Shown: positions 1 to 7,025 of the stretch, piece after piece | How the letters are laid out: each line of letters starts with the position of its first letter | How positions within the stretch are numbered: position 1 is the first letter of the stretch | Assembly: GCA_002422175.1 (NCBI GenBank) | Contig: DITR01000006.1 | Location: forward strand, 41,428-55,150 | Direction: 5' to 3' | DNA from: Alcaligenaceae bacterium UBA6179 | Lineage (GTDB): Bacteria; Pseudomonadota; Gammaproteobacteria; Burkholderiales; Burkholderiaceae_B | Length of the DNA stretch: 13,723 nt | The notes under the pieces: model-generated | Database searches by the model: none | Told to the model about the DNA's origin: nothing | Seen by the model: the letters and a program-made list of their open reading frames with translations, nothing else | Made by a program: the position numbers and the translations under genes

Positions 1-71
1 GCCATTTGAATCACGGCGGAAATCTCGCCGGGCGTCAAACTGGCAAGTCGATTGACTGGTTTATTTGGCAT
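1..71 (-). CDS. Partial small protein, DUF2805/TIGR03643-like N-terminus
   Basis: On the minus strand an ATG at 71-69 opens a frame that stays open to the left edge, giving 23 complete codons that begin MPNKPVNRLASLTP and continue GEISAVIQMA. The segment 'LTPGEISAVIQMA' resembles the start of the short, uncharacterised DUF2805/TIGR03643 proteins, which usually continue with a W-E-D-R-T-P-F-E stretch. That part lies outside the window, so the family call is a guess from about 13 residues. Only a weak A/G-rich ribosome site precedes the ATG. The gene would be divergent from ygiQ across 159 bp. Its function is unknown. Confidence 0.45.
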   Translation of the reverse strand, partial: MPNKPVNRLASLTPGEISAVIQM

Positions 72-230
72 GTATTAACTTTAAATAGTGTCGTTTTATT
101 TTAAAGCTTCTTCAGGCATTTAGCGTAAATTAAGCACGATTTGCGTATGGCTAAGCCTTTTCCTGAGAACTAGGGTGCATTGTCATGATAATCACGATAA
201 CTGACTCACCATTCGTTACAATGTCGCCAT
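72..230. promoter_or_regulatory. Divergent intergenic region upstream of ygiQ
   Basis: This 159-bp spacer separates the leftmost minus-strand gene from ygiQ and should hold both promoters. No convincing -35/-10 pair was found. It contains a long imperfect dyad (114-158) and a short direct repeat GATAA-tcac-GATAA (187-200). A TACAAT hexamer (217-222) lies 8 bp before the ygiQ ATG. There is no recognisable Shine-Dalgarno sequence before that ATG. Confidence 0.4.
114..158. repeat. Imperfect long hairpin/dyad upstream of ygiQ
   Basis: AGGC (114-117) can pair with GCCT (155-158), TAG (121-123) with CTA (151-153), and CGTAAAT (124-130) with ATTTGCG (139-145) through one G-U pair. Small bulges separate the helices, and the terminal loop is 8 nt. 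A short T run follows (to 161). It could be an operator or an RNA structure, or a chance fold in AT-rich DNA. No upstream plus-strand gene is visible that it could terminate. Confidence 0.25.
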
Positions 231-2570
231 ATGACTAACTTCGCAGATGTTTCCCTTTTCCCCCGCAATGCCAAGCCCCTGAACACCTATCGTAAGTTCT
301 GGGCGGCGCGCTTCGGCGTGGCCCCGTTTTTGCCAATGAGCCGAGACGAAATGAATCAACTCGGCTGGGATAGCTGTGACATCATTATTGTGACGGGTGA
401 TGCCTATGTTGATCATCCAAGCTTCGGTATGGCCGTTATTGGTCGAATGCTTGAAAATCAGGGTTTTAGGGTAGGCATCATTGCCCAGCCTGAATGGCAA
501 AGCGCCGATCCCTTTAAAGTCTTGGGTAAGCCAAATCTCTTTTTTGGCGTCACATCAGGCAATATGGATTCAATGATCAATCGCTACACAGCCGATCGCA
601 AAATGCGCAGCGATGATGCTTATACGGCGGGTGATGTGGGTGGCAAGAGGCCTGATCGCGCTGCAATTGTGTATACCCAACGCTGCAAAGAAGCCTATAA
701 AGATGTGCCGGTCATCTTGGGCGGTATTGAGGGTTCATTGCGACGCATTGCTCATTACGATTACTGGTCAGATAAAGTGCGCCGTTCGGTGGTAACCGAT
801 AGCAAGTGTGATTTGTTACTGTATGGCAACGCTGAACGTGCAGTGGTCGAGATTGCTCATCGCTTAGCGGCCAAAGAACCGATTGAGCAGATCACTGATA
901 TACGGGGTACAGCATTTATTCGCCGCGAGACACCAGAGGGTTGGTACGAAATCGATTCAACCAGTGTTGATGCACCCGGTAGAGTCGAAGCGCATGTCAA
1001 CCCGTATTTGATGATTAGCGAGCAGGCTCTTGAGCAAGGCGAAAGTTGCGCTCGAAATGATGAGGCGCGAGAAGTTGCTGATATCGAAAACAAAAAAAGT
1101 GTTCAAAAAAGTGCTCAAAAAAACATCCTCAAAGGTGGTGTGGTCGTTTCAGAAGCACCGCTTGTTTTTTTACCCAACCCGACTTTGCACACTAACGGTA
1201 AGCTAAAAGTTCCACCTCGCGATCGAAGTGTGATTCGCTTGCCCTCATATGAGCAAGTTAAGTCAGACCCCGTGCTTTACGCGCATGCGAGCCGCGTTCT
1301 TCATTTGGAAACGAACCCTGGTAATGCACGTGCCATCGTGCAGGCTCATGGGGAAGGGCGTACGGCCCGTGACATTTGGATCAACCCACCGCCCATTCCA
1401 CTCACTACACCTGAAATGGATCTCGTCTTTGATCTACCCTACGCGCGCAGCCCTCACCCTATTTATGCCGATGAGAAGGGCGGTCATGATGGCGAAACCA
1501 AAATACCTGCCTGGGAAATGATACGTTTTAGTGTCAATATCATGCGGGGTTGTTTTGGGGGTTGCACCTTTTGTTCCATTACCGAGCACGAAGGGCGCAT
1601 TATTCAAAGTCGCAGCGAAGATTCAATCATTCGTGAAATTGAAGATATTAGAGACAAAGTGCCTGGCTTTACTGGCGTCATTTCAGATTTGGGCGGTCCT
1701 ACCGCCAATATGTACCGCATTGGTTGTAAAAGCCCTGAAATTGAGTCCGCTTGTCGTAAGCCAAGCTGCGTTTACCCTGATGTCTGTCAAAATTTAAACA
1801 CTGATCATAGCTCTCTCATTCATATGTATCGTCGCGCCCGAGAGTTAAAGGGCGTGAAAAAAATTCTGATTAGTTCAGGTTTGCGTTATGACTTGGCGGT
1901 TAAATCGCCTGAATATATTCGTGAGCTTGTTACGCATCACGTCGGTGGTTATTTAAAAATAGCACCAGAGCATACCGAGATGGGCCCACTTTCAAAGATG
2001 ATGAAGCCGGGTATTGGTAGCTATGATAAGTTCAAGCAATTGTTTGATAAGTTCAGCGCTGAGGCAGGCAAAAAACAGTTCTTGGTGCCGTATTTTATTG
2101 CCGCTCACCCCGGTACAAGCGATGAAGACATGATGAATTTGGCAGTCTGGCTAAAGAGTCACGGCTTCCGCGCTGATCAAGTTCAAACGTTTTACCCTAG
2201 CCCTATGGCAACGGCAACTGCCATGTATCACACTTCACGCAACCCGCTTGCTCGCGTGACCCGAGCAAGTGAAACCGTTGATATTGTGCGTGGCGATCGC
2301 CGTCGTCGATTACACAAGGCTTTTTTACGCTATCACGACCCCAATAATTGGCCTATGTTGCGCGAGGCCCTGAAAATGATGGGGCGTGCTGATTTAATCG
2401 GTAATGGTAAAAAGCACTTGATTCCCTTTCATCAGCCGCAAACAAATGGTGGCTACGTCAGTGCTCGCCGTAAAAATAGTTCGGGTGCAACATCAACAGT
2501 CTCTAGAACGCTGAAGTCGGGTCGACTATTGACTCAGCATACTGGTTTGCCTCCGCGCCAAAAGACTTAA
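231..2570 (+). CDS. ygiQ: YgiQ family radical SAM protein
   Basis: The 779-residue protein matches E. coli YgiQ almost end to end by recall. The N-terminal region (about residues 10-240) carries 'FLPMSRDEMNQLGWDSCDI' and 'VTGDAYVDHPSFGMA', typical of the radical_SAM_N domain. The radical SAM core carries C441-x3-C445-x2-C448 in 'RGCFGGCTFC', which should bind a [4Fe-4S] cluster and S-adenosylmethionine. A second cysteine group (C499, C508, C513, C519) is also conserved in E. coli YgiQ. The C-terminal part (about 650-750) has the DUF3362-like 'RRRLHKAFLRYHDPNNWP'. The reaction is unknown. Residues about 265-315 form a Lys/Gln/Ser-rich variable linker encoded partly by A runs. ATG 231 is the only plausible start, because an in-frame TAA lies at 198-200 and no ATG, GTG or TTG falls between. 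It has no visible Shine-Dalgarno sequence. Confidence 0.96.
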   Translation: MTNFADVSLFPRNAKPLNTYRKFWAARFGVAPFLPMSRDEMNQLGWDSCDIIIVTGDAYVDHPSFGMAVIGRMLENQGFRVGIIAQPEWQSADPFKVLGKPNLFFGVTSGNMDSMINRYTADRKMRSDDAYTAGDVGGKRPDRAAIVYTQRCKEAYKDVPVILGGIEGSLRRIAHYDYWSDKVRRSVVTDSKCDLLLYGNAERAVVEIAHRLAAKEPIEQITDIRGTAFIRRETPEGWYEIDSTSVDAPGRVEAHVNPYLMISEQALEQGESCARNDEAREVADIENKKSVQKSAQKNILKGGVVVSEAPLVFLPNPTLHTNGKLKVPPRDRSVIRLPSYEQVKSDPVLYAHASRVLHLETNPGNARAIVQAHGEGRTARDIWINPPPIPLTTPEMDLVFDLPYARSPHPIYADEKGGHDGETKIPAWEMIRFSVNIMRGCFGGCTFCSITEHEGRIIQSRSEDSIIREIEDIRDKVPGFTGVISDLGGPTANMYRIGCKSPEIESACRKPSCVYPDVCQNLNTDHSSLIHMYRRARELKGVKKILISSGLRYDLAVKSPEYIRELVTHHVGGYLKIAPEHTEMGPLSKMMKPGIGSYDKFKQLFDKFSAEAGKKQFLVPYFIAAHPGTSDEDMMNLAVWLKSHGFRADQVQTFYPSPMATATAMYHTSRNPLARVTRASETVDIVRGDRRRRLHKAFLRYHDPNNWPMLREALKMMGRADLIGNGKKHLIPFHQPQTNGGYVSARRKNSSGATSTVSRTLKSGRLLTQHTGLPPRQKT
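1091..1130 (+). repeat. A-run repeat in the ygiQ linker
   Basis: Three imperfect units of roughly 13 nt follow each other, each starting with a run of A (1092-1098, 1105-1110 and 1117-1123; lengths 7, 6 and 7) and ending in a GTGTTC-, GTGCTC- or CATCCTC-like tail. They encode the Lys/Ser/Gln-rich linker 'KKSVQKSAQKN' between the N-terminal domain and the radical SAM core. Such runs are prone to replication or transcription slippage. The reading frame is intact here. Confidence 0.6.
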
Positions 2571-2610
2571 ACTCAGGTGAATGATGTAAACCATAAACTT
2601 TGTGTACGAG

Positions 2611-2621
2611 GCCACAGTGGC
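2611..2621. repeat. Short perfect palindrome GCCAC-A-GTGGC
   Basis: A palindrome with 5-bp arms around one central base sits in the 89-bp ygiQ-chrA spacer, just left of a second dyad. It could be half of a composite operator, but it is short enough to occur by chance. Confidence 0.25.
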
Positions 2622-2622
2622 A

Positions 2623-2648
2623 TATTCGCTAAAGTCTACCTGCGAATA
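2623..2648. promoter_or_regulatory. Dyad upstream of the chromate transporter pair
   Basis: TATTCGC (2623-2629) and GCGAATA (2642-2648) form a perfect 7-bp inverted repeat with a 12-bp spacer. The half-site centres are 19 bp apart, about two helical turns. It ends 11 bp before the first chrA-like ATG (2660). The geometry fits binding of a dimeric repressor to one DNA face. No regulator gene lies next to it. Confidence 0.4.
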
Positions 2649-2659
2649 ATACTAAAAAT

Positions 2660-3238
2660 ATGAGCTCAAACAATCGTCCTGCCCCGCAATCATTATTTGA
2701 TTTATTTTTCTTTTTCTTAGTACTAGCCCTTCAAGGCTTTGGTGGCGTAGTCGCTTTTATTGAACGCGGGCTAGTTCAAAACAAAAAGTGGCTGACTCAA
2801 GAAGAGTTTTTAGATGACTGGGCTGTAGCACGTTCCATGCCTGGGGCAGCTGTTATCAATATGGCAATTATTTTTGGCTCAAGAAGTTTTGGTGCGCGCG
2901 GTGCTTTCGTCTCGGTGCTGGGAATTTTTCTTGTACCGAGCATTATGGTACTTATATTGGCGATGCTTTACGCAAAGTATGGCAATCAACCTCAAGTGGC
3001 TGATGCACTTCGTGGTATGGGGGCTGTGGCTGCAGGGTTAATTCTTGCGACAGGCTTAAAACTTTTAAAAGTTCTTAAATCTAATGTGATGGGTGTAAAA
3101 GTTTGCGCCGCAATTGCGATGATCAGTTTTATAACGGTTTCGCTTTTGCACTGGCGTGTCATTTACGTGATGATGGGTCTTGGTCTGATCGGGTGTTGTT
3201 ACGCATTCTATTGTATTAGGCATGAGAAAAAATCATGA
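2660..3238 (+). CDS. Chromate transporter, short-chain CHR subunit 1
   Basis: A 192-residue membrane protein with one CHR domain. The N-terminal half has the family signature: 'LQGFGGVVAFIERGLV', then 'KKWLTQEEFLDDWAVARSMPGAAVINMA', and a hydrophobic segment ending near 'LVPSIMVLIL'. Further hydrophobic segments follow to about residue 183. Short-chain CHR proteins act as pairs, and together the two halves equal one full-length ChrA, which exports chromate using the proton-motive force. The usual P-G-P motif reads P-G-A here. ATG 2660 is the first start after an in-frame TAA at 2630-2632 and has no clear Shine-Dalgarno site. The stop overlaps the next ATG, so the two proteins are translationally coupled. 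Chromate as substrate is inferred from the family only. Confidence 0.88.
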   Translation: MSSNNRPAPQSLFDLFFFFLVLALQGFGGVVAFIERGLVQNKKWLTQEEFLDDWAVARSMPGAAVINMAIIFGSRSFGARGAFVSVLGIFLVPSIMVLILAMLYAKYGNQPQVADALRGMGAVAAGLILATGLKLLKVLKSNVMGVKVCAAIAMISFITVSLLHWRVIYVMMGLGLIGCCYAFYCIRHEKKS

Positions 3239-3819
3239 GCGGTGCGATATCTATTTCAATGAGTGTGTCTGACTGGTGGGTTTTACTTCAGAACTTCATG
3301 ATATTTTCTCTTGTTTCAGTTGGTGGGCCTTTGGTTCTATTGCCTGAAATGCGTCGTTTTTTGGTGGTTGACCACGGCTGGCTGACAGATGATCAAGTCA
3401 GCGCGTCAGTGGTCATTGCGCAGGCTTCGCCAGGGCCTAATGTGCTGTTTATTGCATTGTTCGGTTGGAATGTTGGGCTGAATGCGGGCGGCATCTGGTT
3501 GGCTTTATTGGGTGCTGTCATCTGCATGGTGGGTAGTTTGTTGCCGTCATGCGCATTAATTTATGCCACAGCGCATTGGCTTCACCGCAATTCGTACCGC
3601 CCGATTGTTAAGGCCTTTAAGCAAGGTATGAGCCCTGTGGTGGTGGCTCTATTGATATGTTCGGGTTGGACGCTGGCCACAGCAGGCACAACTCTCGCTC
3701 ATGATTGGCCCCTTTGGTTGGTGTCAATCGTGACAACAGCACTGGTGCTTTGGGGCCGTTTACCCATGTATGGGTTGCTTGCAGCCGGTGGTGCTTTGGG
3801 AGCCATGGGCCTGCTTTAA
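3235..3819 (+). CDS. Chromate transporter, short-chain CHR subunit 2
   Basis: This 194-residue partner of the preceding gene starts at an ATG that shares ATGA with the previous stop. It has the same CHR layout: 'FSLVSVGGPLVLLPEMRRFLV', then 'HGWLTDDQVSASVVIAQASPGPNVLFIALFG' with an intact P-G-P, then hydrophobic helices ending in 'GGALGAMGLL'. Fused head-to-tail with subunit 1 it would equal a long-chain ChrA. In the known two-gene systems both halves are needed and insert in opposite orientation, which is established for the family and not visible here. It is probably an inner-membrane chromate or anion exporter. No chrB-type regulator is in the window. Confidence 0.88.
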   Translation: MSGAISISMSVSDWWVLLQNFMIFSLVSVGGPLVLLPEMRRFLVVDHGWLTDDQVSASVVIAQASPGPNVLFIALFGWNVGLNAGGIWLALLGAVICMVGSLLPSCALIYATAHWLHRNSYRPIVKAFKQGMSPVVVALLICSGWTLATAGTTLAHDWPLWLVSIVTTALVLWGRLPMYGLLAAGGALGAMGLL

Positions 3820-3862
3820 TTTGACTTACCAATTAAATTCAAAAGAGGGAACCTAGCGGTGA

Positions 3863-3889
3863 TTATTTTGTCCCAAAATAACCTTTTTT
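3863..3889 (+). terminator. Weak AT-rich hairpin after the chromate genes
   Basis: TTATTTTG (3863-3870) and CAAAATAA (3874-3881) form a perfect 8-bp stem with a 3-nt loop, followed by CC and a run of six T (3884-3889). It lies 44 bp after the second chrA-like stop and 16 bp before the next ATG. The stem has a single G-C pair, so it is a weak terminator at best and could equally be an operator. Confidence 0.35.
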
Positions 3890-3904
3890 AATATGAGATA
3901 GATA

Positions 3905-4855
3905 ATGACTTCTGAACGCGCCATGTTGTCTGTTGCAATGCTTGCCGCTTTTGCAGATGGTGCAAAAGATGATCGCGAGCGAGAGTCAGTTAAGCAGTTT
4001 GCACAACAAATGGGTACTAATACGATAGATACAATGGGAATTTATCAAGATGTATTGCTTAAGCGTGTAACGCTTGAGCAAGTTACCGCAACCTTGGTTG
4101 ATGAAGGTCAGAGACGTTACGCATATGAACTGGCTGTATGCGTCTGCGATAGCGATGGCCTTCGTTGCGATGACGAAAATAAATTTCTTAAAGAATTAAA
4201 GACATTGCTTGCTTTAGATGCTGACCCGCTCGCACTTCAGGCAGAACGCCAAGCCGATGCCGTTGCCATAGAGGGTGCATTAGTCACGACGGGCGCCCAA
4301 GTCACCAGTGGTTCATTTCCTCAAAGCACTTTAGATGACGCAGAATTAGACAAGATGGTTTTGAACTATGCCATGATGAACGGTGCCCTAGAGTTGTTGC
4401 CACAGTCATGGGCTTCTGTGGCTATTATTCCTATGCAAGTCAAAATGGTCTACCGCATAGGTAAATCATATGGTAACGAGCTAGATCAAGGTCACATTCG
4501 TGAATTTATAGCCACTGTTGGTGTGGGCATGACTTCTCAGTACTTAGAACAGTTTGGGCGTAAGCTAATAGGCGGTTTATTGGGTAATTTTTTAGGTAAA
4601 ACGGGCAAAAAAGTAGGGAGCGCCGCTACGGGTGTTGCCATGTCGTTTGCAACAACCTATGCGTTAGGGCAGGTGGCTAGGCGTTATTACGGTGGTGGGC
4701 GCAAAATGAGCACTGAATTATTGAAACAATCTTTTTCAGACTTGTTAGGGCCAGCTCAGGAACTGCAGACAAAATATTTGCCACAGATTCAAGAGAAAGC
4801 ACGCAACCTTGATGCGAAAAGTGTGCTGTCAATGGTTCGTGGCGGGGGTGTTTAA
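3905..4855 (+). CDS. TerB-like / DUF697-like domain protein
   Basis: This 316-residue protein has an N-terminal TerB-type helical domain (about residues 1-110). Its two acidic motifs are 'AFADGAKDDRE' (15-25) and 'CDSDGLRCDDEN' (81-92), a pattern associated with metal binding in TerB. An Ala/Thr-rich linker follows. The C-terminal half (about 150-262) resembles the DUF697/YcjF membrane-associated domain: 'LELLPQSWASVAIIPMQ', then Gly-rich 'KLIGGLLGNFLGKTGKKVG', then 'SFATTYALGQVARRYY'. A polar helical tail closes it. Function is unknown. Despite the TerB name nothing shows tellurite resistance, and no other ter genes are present. An in-frame TAG at 3899-3901 rules out the upstream ATG. The ribosome site is only weakly purine-rich. 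Confidence 0.75.
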   Translation: MTSERAMLSVAMLAAFADGAKDDRERESVKQFAQQMGTNTIDTMGIYQDVLLKRVTLEQVTATLVDEGQRRYAYELAVCVCDSDGLRCDDENKFLKELKTLLALDADPLALQAERQADAVAIEGALVTTGAQVTSGSFPQSTLDDAELDKMVLNYAMMNGALELLPQSWASVAIIPMQVKMVYRIGKSYGNELDQGHIREFIATVGVGMTSQYLEQFGRKLIGGLLGNFLGKTGKKVGSAATGVAMSFATTYALGQVARRYYGGGRKMSTELLKQSFSDLLGPAQELQTKYLPQIQEKARNLDAKSVLSMVRGGGV

Positions 4856-4898
4856 CGATTTAAAAACTATCTGCAAACGTTTAATAAATGATAGAGGT

Positions 4899-5120
4899 TC
4901 ATACCCAACCTTGTCGCCAAATGGCATCGTTTTGTAAATCGCGCCAAGAAATAATTTGCGTAGCTTTTGAAAATACAGCTTCTATTTCAACATATTCAAT
5001 CGCATCAGTCGGTTGAGCTGGCTCGATTACTTTTGAGACTAGAAAATGTTTTTGTTTAGCAGTGGGGGTTACCGCTGTCCATTTGCTTAGCATGAGTTTC
5101 TTAGGGTTCAATGGGTTCAT
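4899..5120 (-). CDS. TIGR02450 family Trp-rich small protein
   Basis: A 73-residue protein with the family pattern: 'NPKKLMLSKWTAVTP' near the start, 'KHFLVSKV' in the middle, 'EAVFSKATQIISWRDL' and a terminal 'WRQGW'. Length and tryptophan positions fit the small Trp-rich TIGR02450 family, whose function is unknown. A GTG directly upstream (5123) is also in frame. ATG 5120 is preferred because it starts at the family-typical 'MNPLNPKKL' and has AGG a few bases upstream. It converges with the TerB-like gene across 43 bp. From memory, TIGR02450 and TIGR03643 proteins are sometimes found near photolyase or cryptochrome genes. None is in this window. Confidence 0.85.
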   Translation of the reverse strand: MNPLNPKKLMLSKWTAVTPTAKQKHFLVSKVIEPAQPTDAIEYVEIEAVFSKATQIISWRDLQNDAIWRQGWV

Positions 5121-5214
5121 CACGCCTATCTTACTTTACATAAAGGATGGTTGACTCACGACAAGGGGGTGGCACGCTAAAACCGAGAGACGAAGCCCTA
5201 AGTTGTTTGATGTT

Positions 5215-6795
5215 TTAAAACATAGGGCTACGAATTTTGTAGTGAAACACAAACATTCGGGTGCTCAAGGCGCCTAACAAAACGAAAATCACCATCGCTG
5301 TAATGTGGTCTGGGTAGTATTGCTCCATGCCTGAATACCAATTGAGCAATAGTGAGAAGACTAAACCCCAAATTAATGCAACTTCTGCATAAAAAGACCC
5401 TTTAAGCCCAGGGTTATCGACATCAGCCCTAATAACATCTCGCAAAATACCTCCGCCTGCGCCGGTAAGCGCTGCAAACAAAGGGCCCCAAAGCCAAAGT
5501 GGTTGAACGTTTGCACCGACCGCGACAATAACCCCAATAATGGTGAACGCCGCAAGCCCTACTGCATCAAAAAATGCCACGGCTGAATGGTTGCTTAAGT
5601 GCCCGATTAGGTAGGCATCAGCATGGGCGCCCGATGCAGGTGTTTGCTCAGTGGAGAGTCGATTCTTAATTCTAAATATGAAATAAAAAGTAATAACTGT
5701 TGCAAAGATAGTAAGTAGATAAAGTGGCGATTTCAGAACAGATAGTGTGTCACGTTGAAGCAGCAGGTCGCGAATAATGCCCCCACCTACTGATGGTACG
5801 GCAGCCAACACTAACGCCCCAAAAAAGCTGTATCTACCTTGCCGTGCTAGAAGCACACCAGACATGGCAAATGCGATCGTGCCTATGATGTCAACAGCTA
5901 AAAACCACCATTGACCTGACGTGACATCAAGCATGACGGGCAATAAGTATGTGCGAACGATCTCTTGGTACTGACCTGTTTCACGTAAAGTTTTAAGGCT
6001 GCTATTAAATTCAGCCACTAAAGCTGGATTTGTGGTGGCTTTGCTAAATATGACGTGAATGCCACCCGTAAAAATGGGAACCCCAACTTCTGTGACCTGA
6101 CCCTGCCACTTGTTGCGCCAGATCAGTGTTCCAGCCACCAACTCATCAATCGCAATGGCATCGACCTTTTCATTGAGTAAGTTAGCCAAGTTTTCTTGGT
6201 CAGTATTGACCCTAACAATTCGTGAAGCATTGTTAGGGTCGTTGATAAAGGCCATCATGGTGGGCCCATAATAAAAGCCGTTTACGACACCCATTCTAAT
6301 GTTTTGATTGTTTAATAGTTCAAACCATTGCTCTGTTGTTTTGAACTGAATACGATGCGCGTCATTTTCTCGTACATAAATAACATCTTTTTCGGTACGA
6401 TATGTGTCAGAGTAATAGGCGTACTTGCTTCGTACATCGCTTTTGAATGCACCCGCAGCGATGTCTCTGGTTCCATTCTCGATGTCAATTTGATGCTGAT
6501 TCCATGAAACCTCATCAAAATTTAACGAATAACCCATTTTTTCGAAGATAGCCTTGAGTAACTCAACGTCAAGGCCTGTTAATCGGGTTGCACCGTTTTG
6601 AATCACTAGGTATTGATAGGGGTCCCAGGGGTACCAGCCTGCGCGCAGTGCTTTTGGCTTTGTCTGTGCGTCTGTAGCAGGCTGAGCAAGCACTGCAGGA
6701 CTTTTTGTTAACCCTTGCGCCTCAGTGCTTGACGCTGAATCAACTAAACTAAAAGTCAGTAAAAGACAAAAGAACCAAGACGTTAGCCGAAGCAT
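5215..6795 (-). CDS. Solute-binding domain fused to TRIC/UPF0126 channel
   Basis: A 526-residue two-part protein. Residues 1 to about 22 form a hydrophobic signal segment. Residues about 48-285 resemble a family 3 solute-binding protein of the amino-acid type: 'LRAGWYPWDPYQY', 'GLDVELLKAIFEKMGY', 'RDIAAGAF', then R122 in 'SDVRSKYAYYSDTY', where this family usually keeps an arginine that binds the ligand carboxylate. Residues about 296-515 are a seven-helix UPF0126/PF03458 membrane domain with two repeats: 'DIIGTIAFAMSG' (302-313) plus 'GGGIIRD' (337-343), and 'DAVGLAAFTIIG' (410-421) plus 'GGGILRD' (447-453). Prokaryotic members of this family are TRIC-type trimeric cation channels, and the Pfam family is also named for glycine transport. 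Ordinary members are about 200 residues. The TRIC N-terminus lies outside the cytoplasm, which fits a periplasmic binding domain. No other ABC permease or ATPase gene is adjacent. Ligand and function are inferred. Confidence 0.88.
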   Translation of the reverse strand: MLRLTSWFFCLLLTFSLVDSASSTEAQGLTKSPAVLAQPATDAQTKPKALRAGWYPWDPYQYLVIQNGATRLTGLDVELLKAIFEKMGYSLNFDEVSWNQHQIDIENGTRDIAAGAFKSDVRSKYAYYSDTYRTEKDVIYVRENDAHRIQFKTTEQWFELLNNQNIRMGVVNGFYYGPTMMAFINDPNNASRIVRVNTDQENLANLLNEKVDAIAIDELVAGTLIWRNKWQGQVTEVGVPIFTGGIHVIFSKATTNPALVAEFNSSLKTLRETGQYQEIVRTYLLPVMLDVTSGQWWFLAVDIIGTIAFAMSGVLLARQGRYSFFGALVLAAVPSVGGGIIRDLLLQRDTLSVLKSPLYLLTIFATVITFYFIFRIKNRLSTEQTPASGAHADAYLIGHLSNHSAVAFFDAVGLAAFTIIGVIVAVGANVQPLWLWGPLFAALTGAGGGILRDVIRADVDNPGLKGSFYAEVALIWGLVFSLLLNWYSGMEQYYPDHITAMVIFVLLGALSTRMFVFHYKIRSPMF

Positions 6796-6894
6796 GACTA
6801 AGATGATCTCTCTTTAATGAGCATATGGTTATGATGACGCAGTCAGACCGGTTAAGCAAAAGATAATGTTTGACAGTATCACCAACCTGAGCCC

Positions 6895-6913
6895 AGATGC
6901 TTGCTAAGCATCT
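6895..6913. repeat. Perfect 8-bp dyad AGATGCTT-GCT-AAGCATCT
   Basis: A perfect inverted repeat with 3-bp spacer lies 20 bp after the TTGACA hexamer and about 190 bp before alsS. No T run follows on either strand, so it is more likely a protein-binding site than a terminator. Candidate ligands are an unlinked AlsR-type regulator or the RHH-like domain of the decarboxylase. Both are guesses. Confidence 0.5.
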
Positions 6914-6952
6914 CTGCCAAGATTTAATATTTACATGCTGTCAGCGTGGTAA

Positions 6953-6965
6953 GTTTACGGTAAAC
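6953..6965. repeat. Dyad GTTTAC-G-GTAAAC
   Basis: A second perfect dyad (6-bp arms, one central base) lies 39 bp to the right of the first, in the same divergent region. Its sequence is unrelated to the first dyad, so two different regulators may act here, or it may be chance. Confidence 0.35.
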
Positions 6966-7025
6966 CTGCTGTTTGAGCTAGTTTTAAACAATATAGGTCA
7001 ATAAAAAAGAGCACCTCTATTTTCG

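Noticed and set aside
857..1093. Open frame on the minus strand inside ygiQ
   Set aside because: It lies antisense within a strongly conserved protein, has no recognisable motif and no ribosome site. The same applies to 216-500, 613-795, 1249-1521 and 1531-1797.
2660..3819. Chromate transporter split in two as a frameshifted pseudogene
   Set aside because: The halves overlap by a clean ATGA, each carries its own CHR signature and start, and two-gene short-chain chromate transporters are a known normal form.
5124..5214. Terminator after the binding/TRIC fusion gene
   Set aside because: No stem with a following T run was found on the minus strand in this 91-bp gap.
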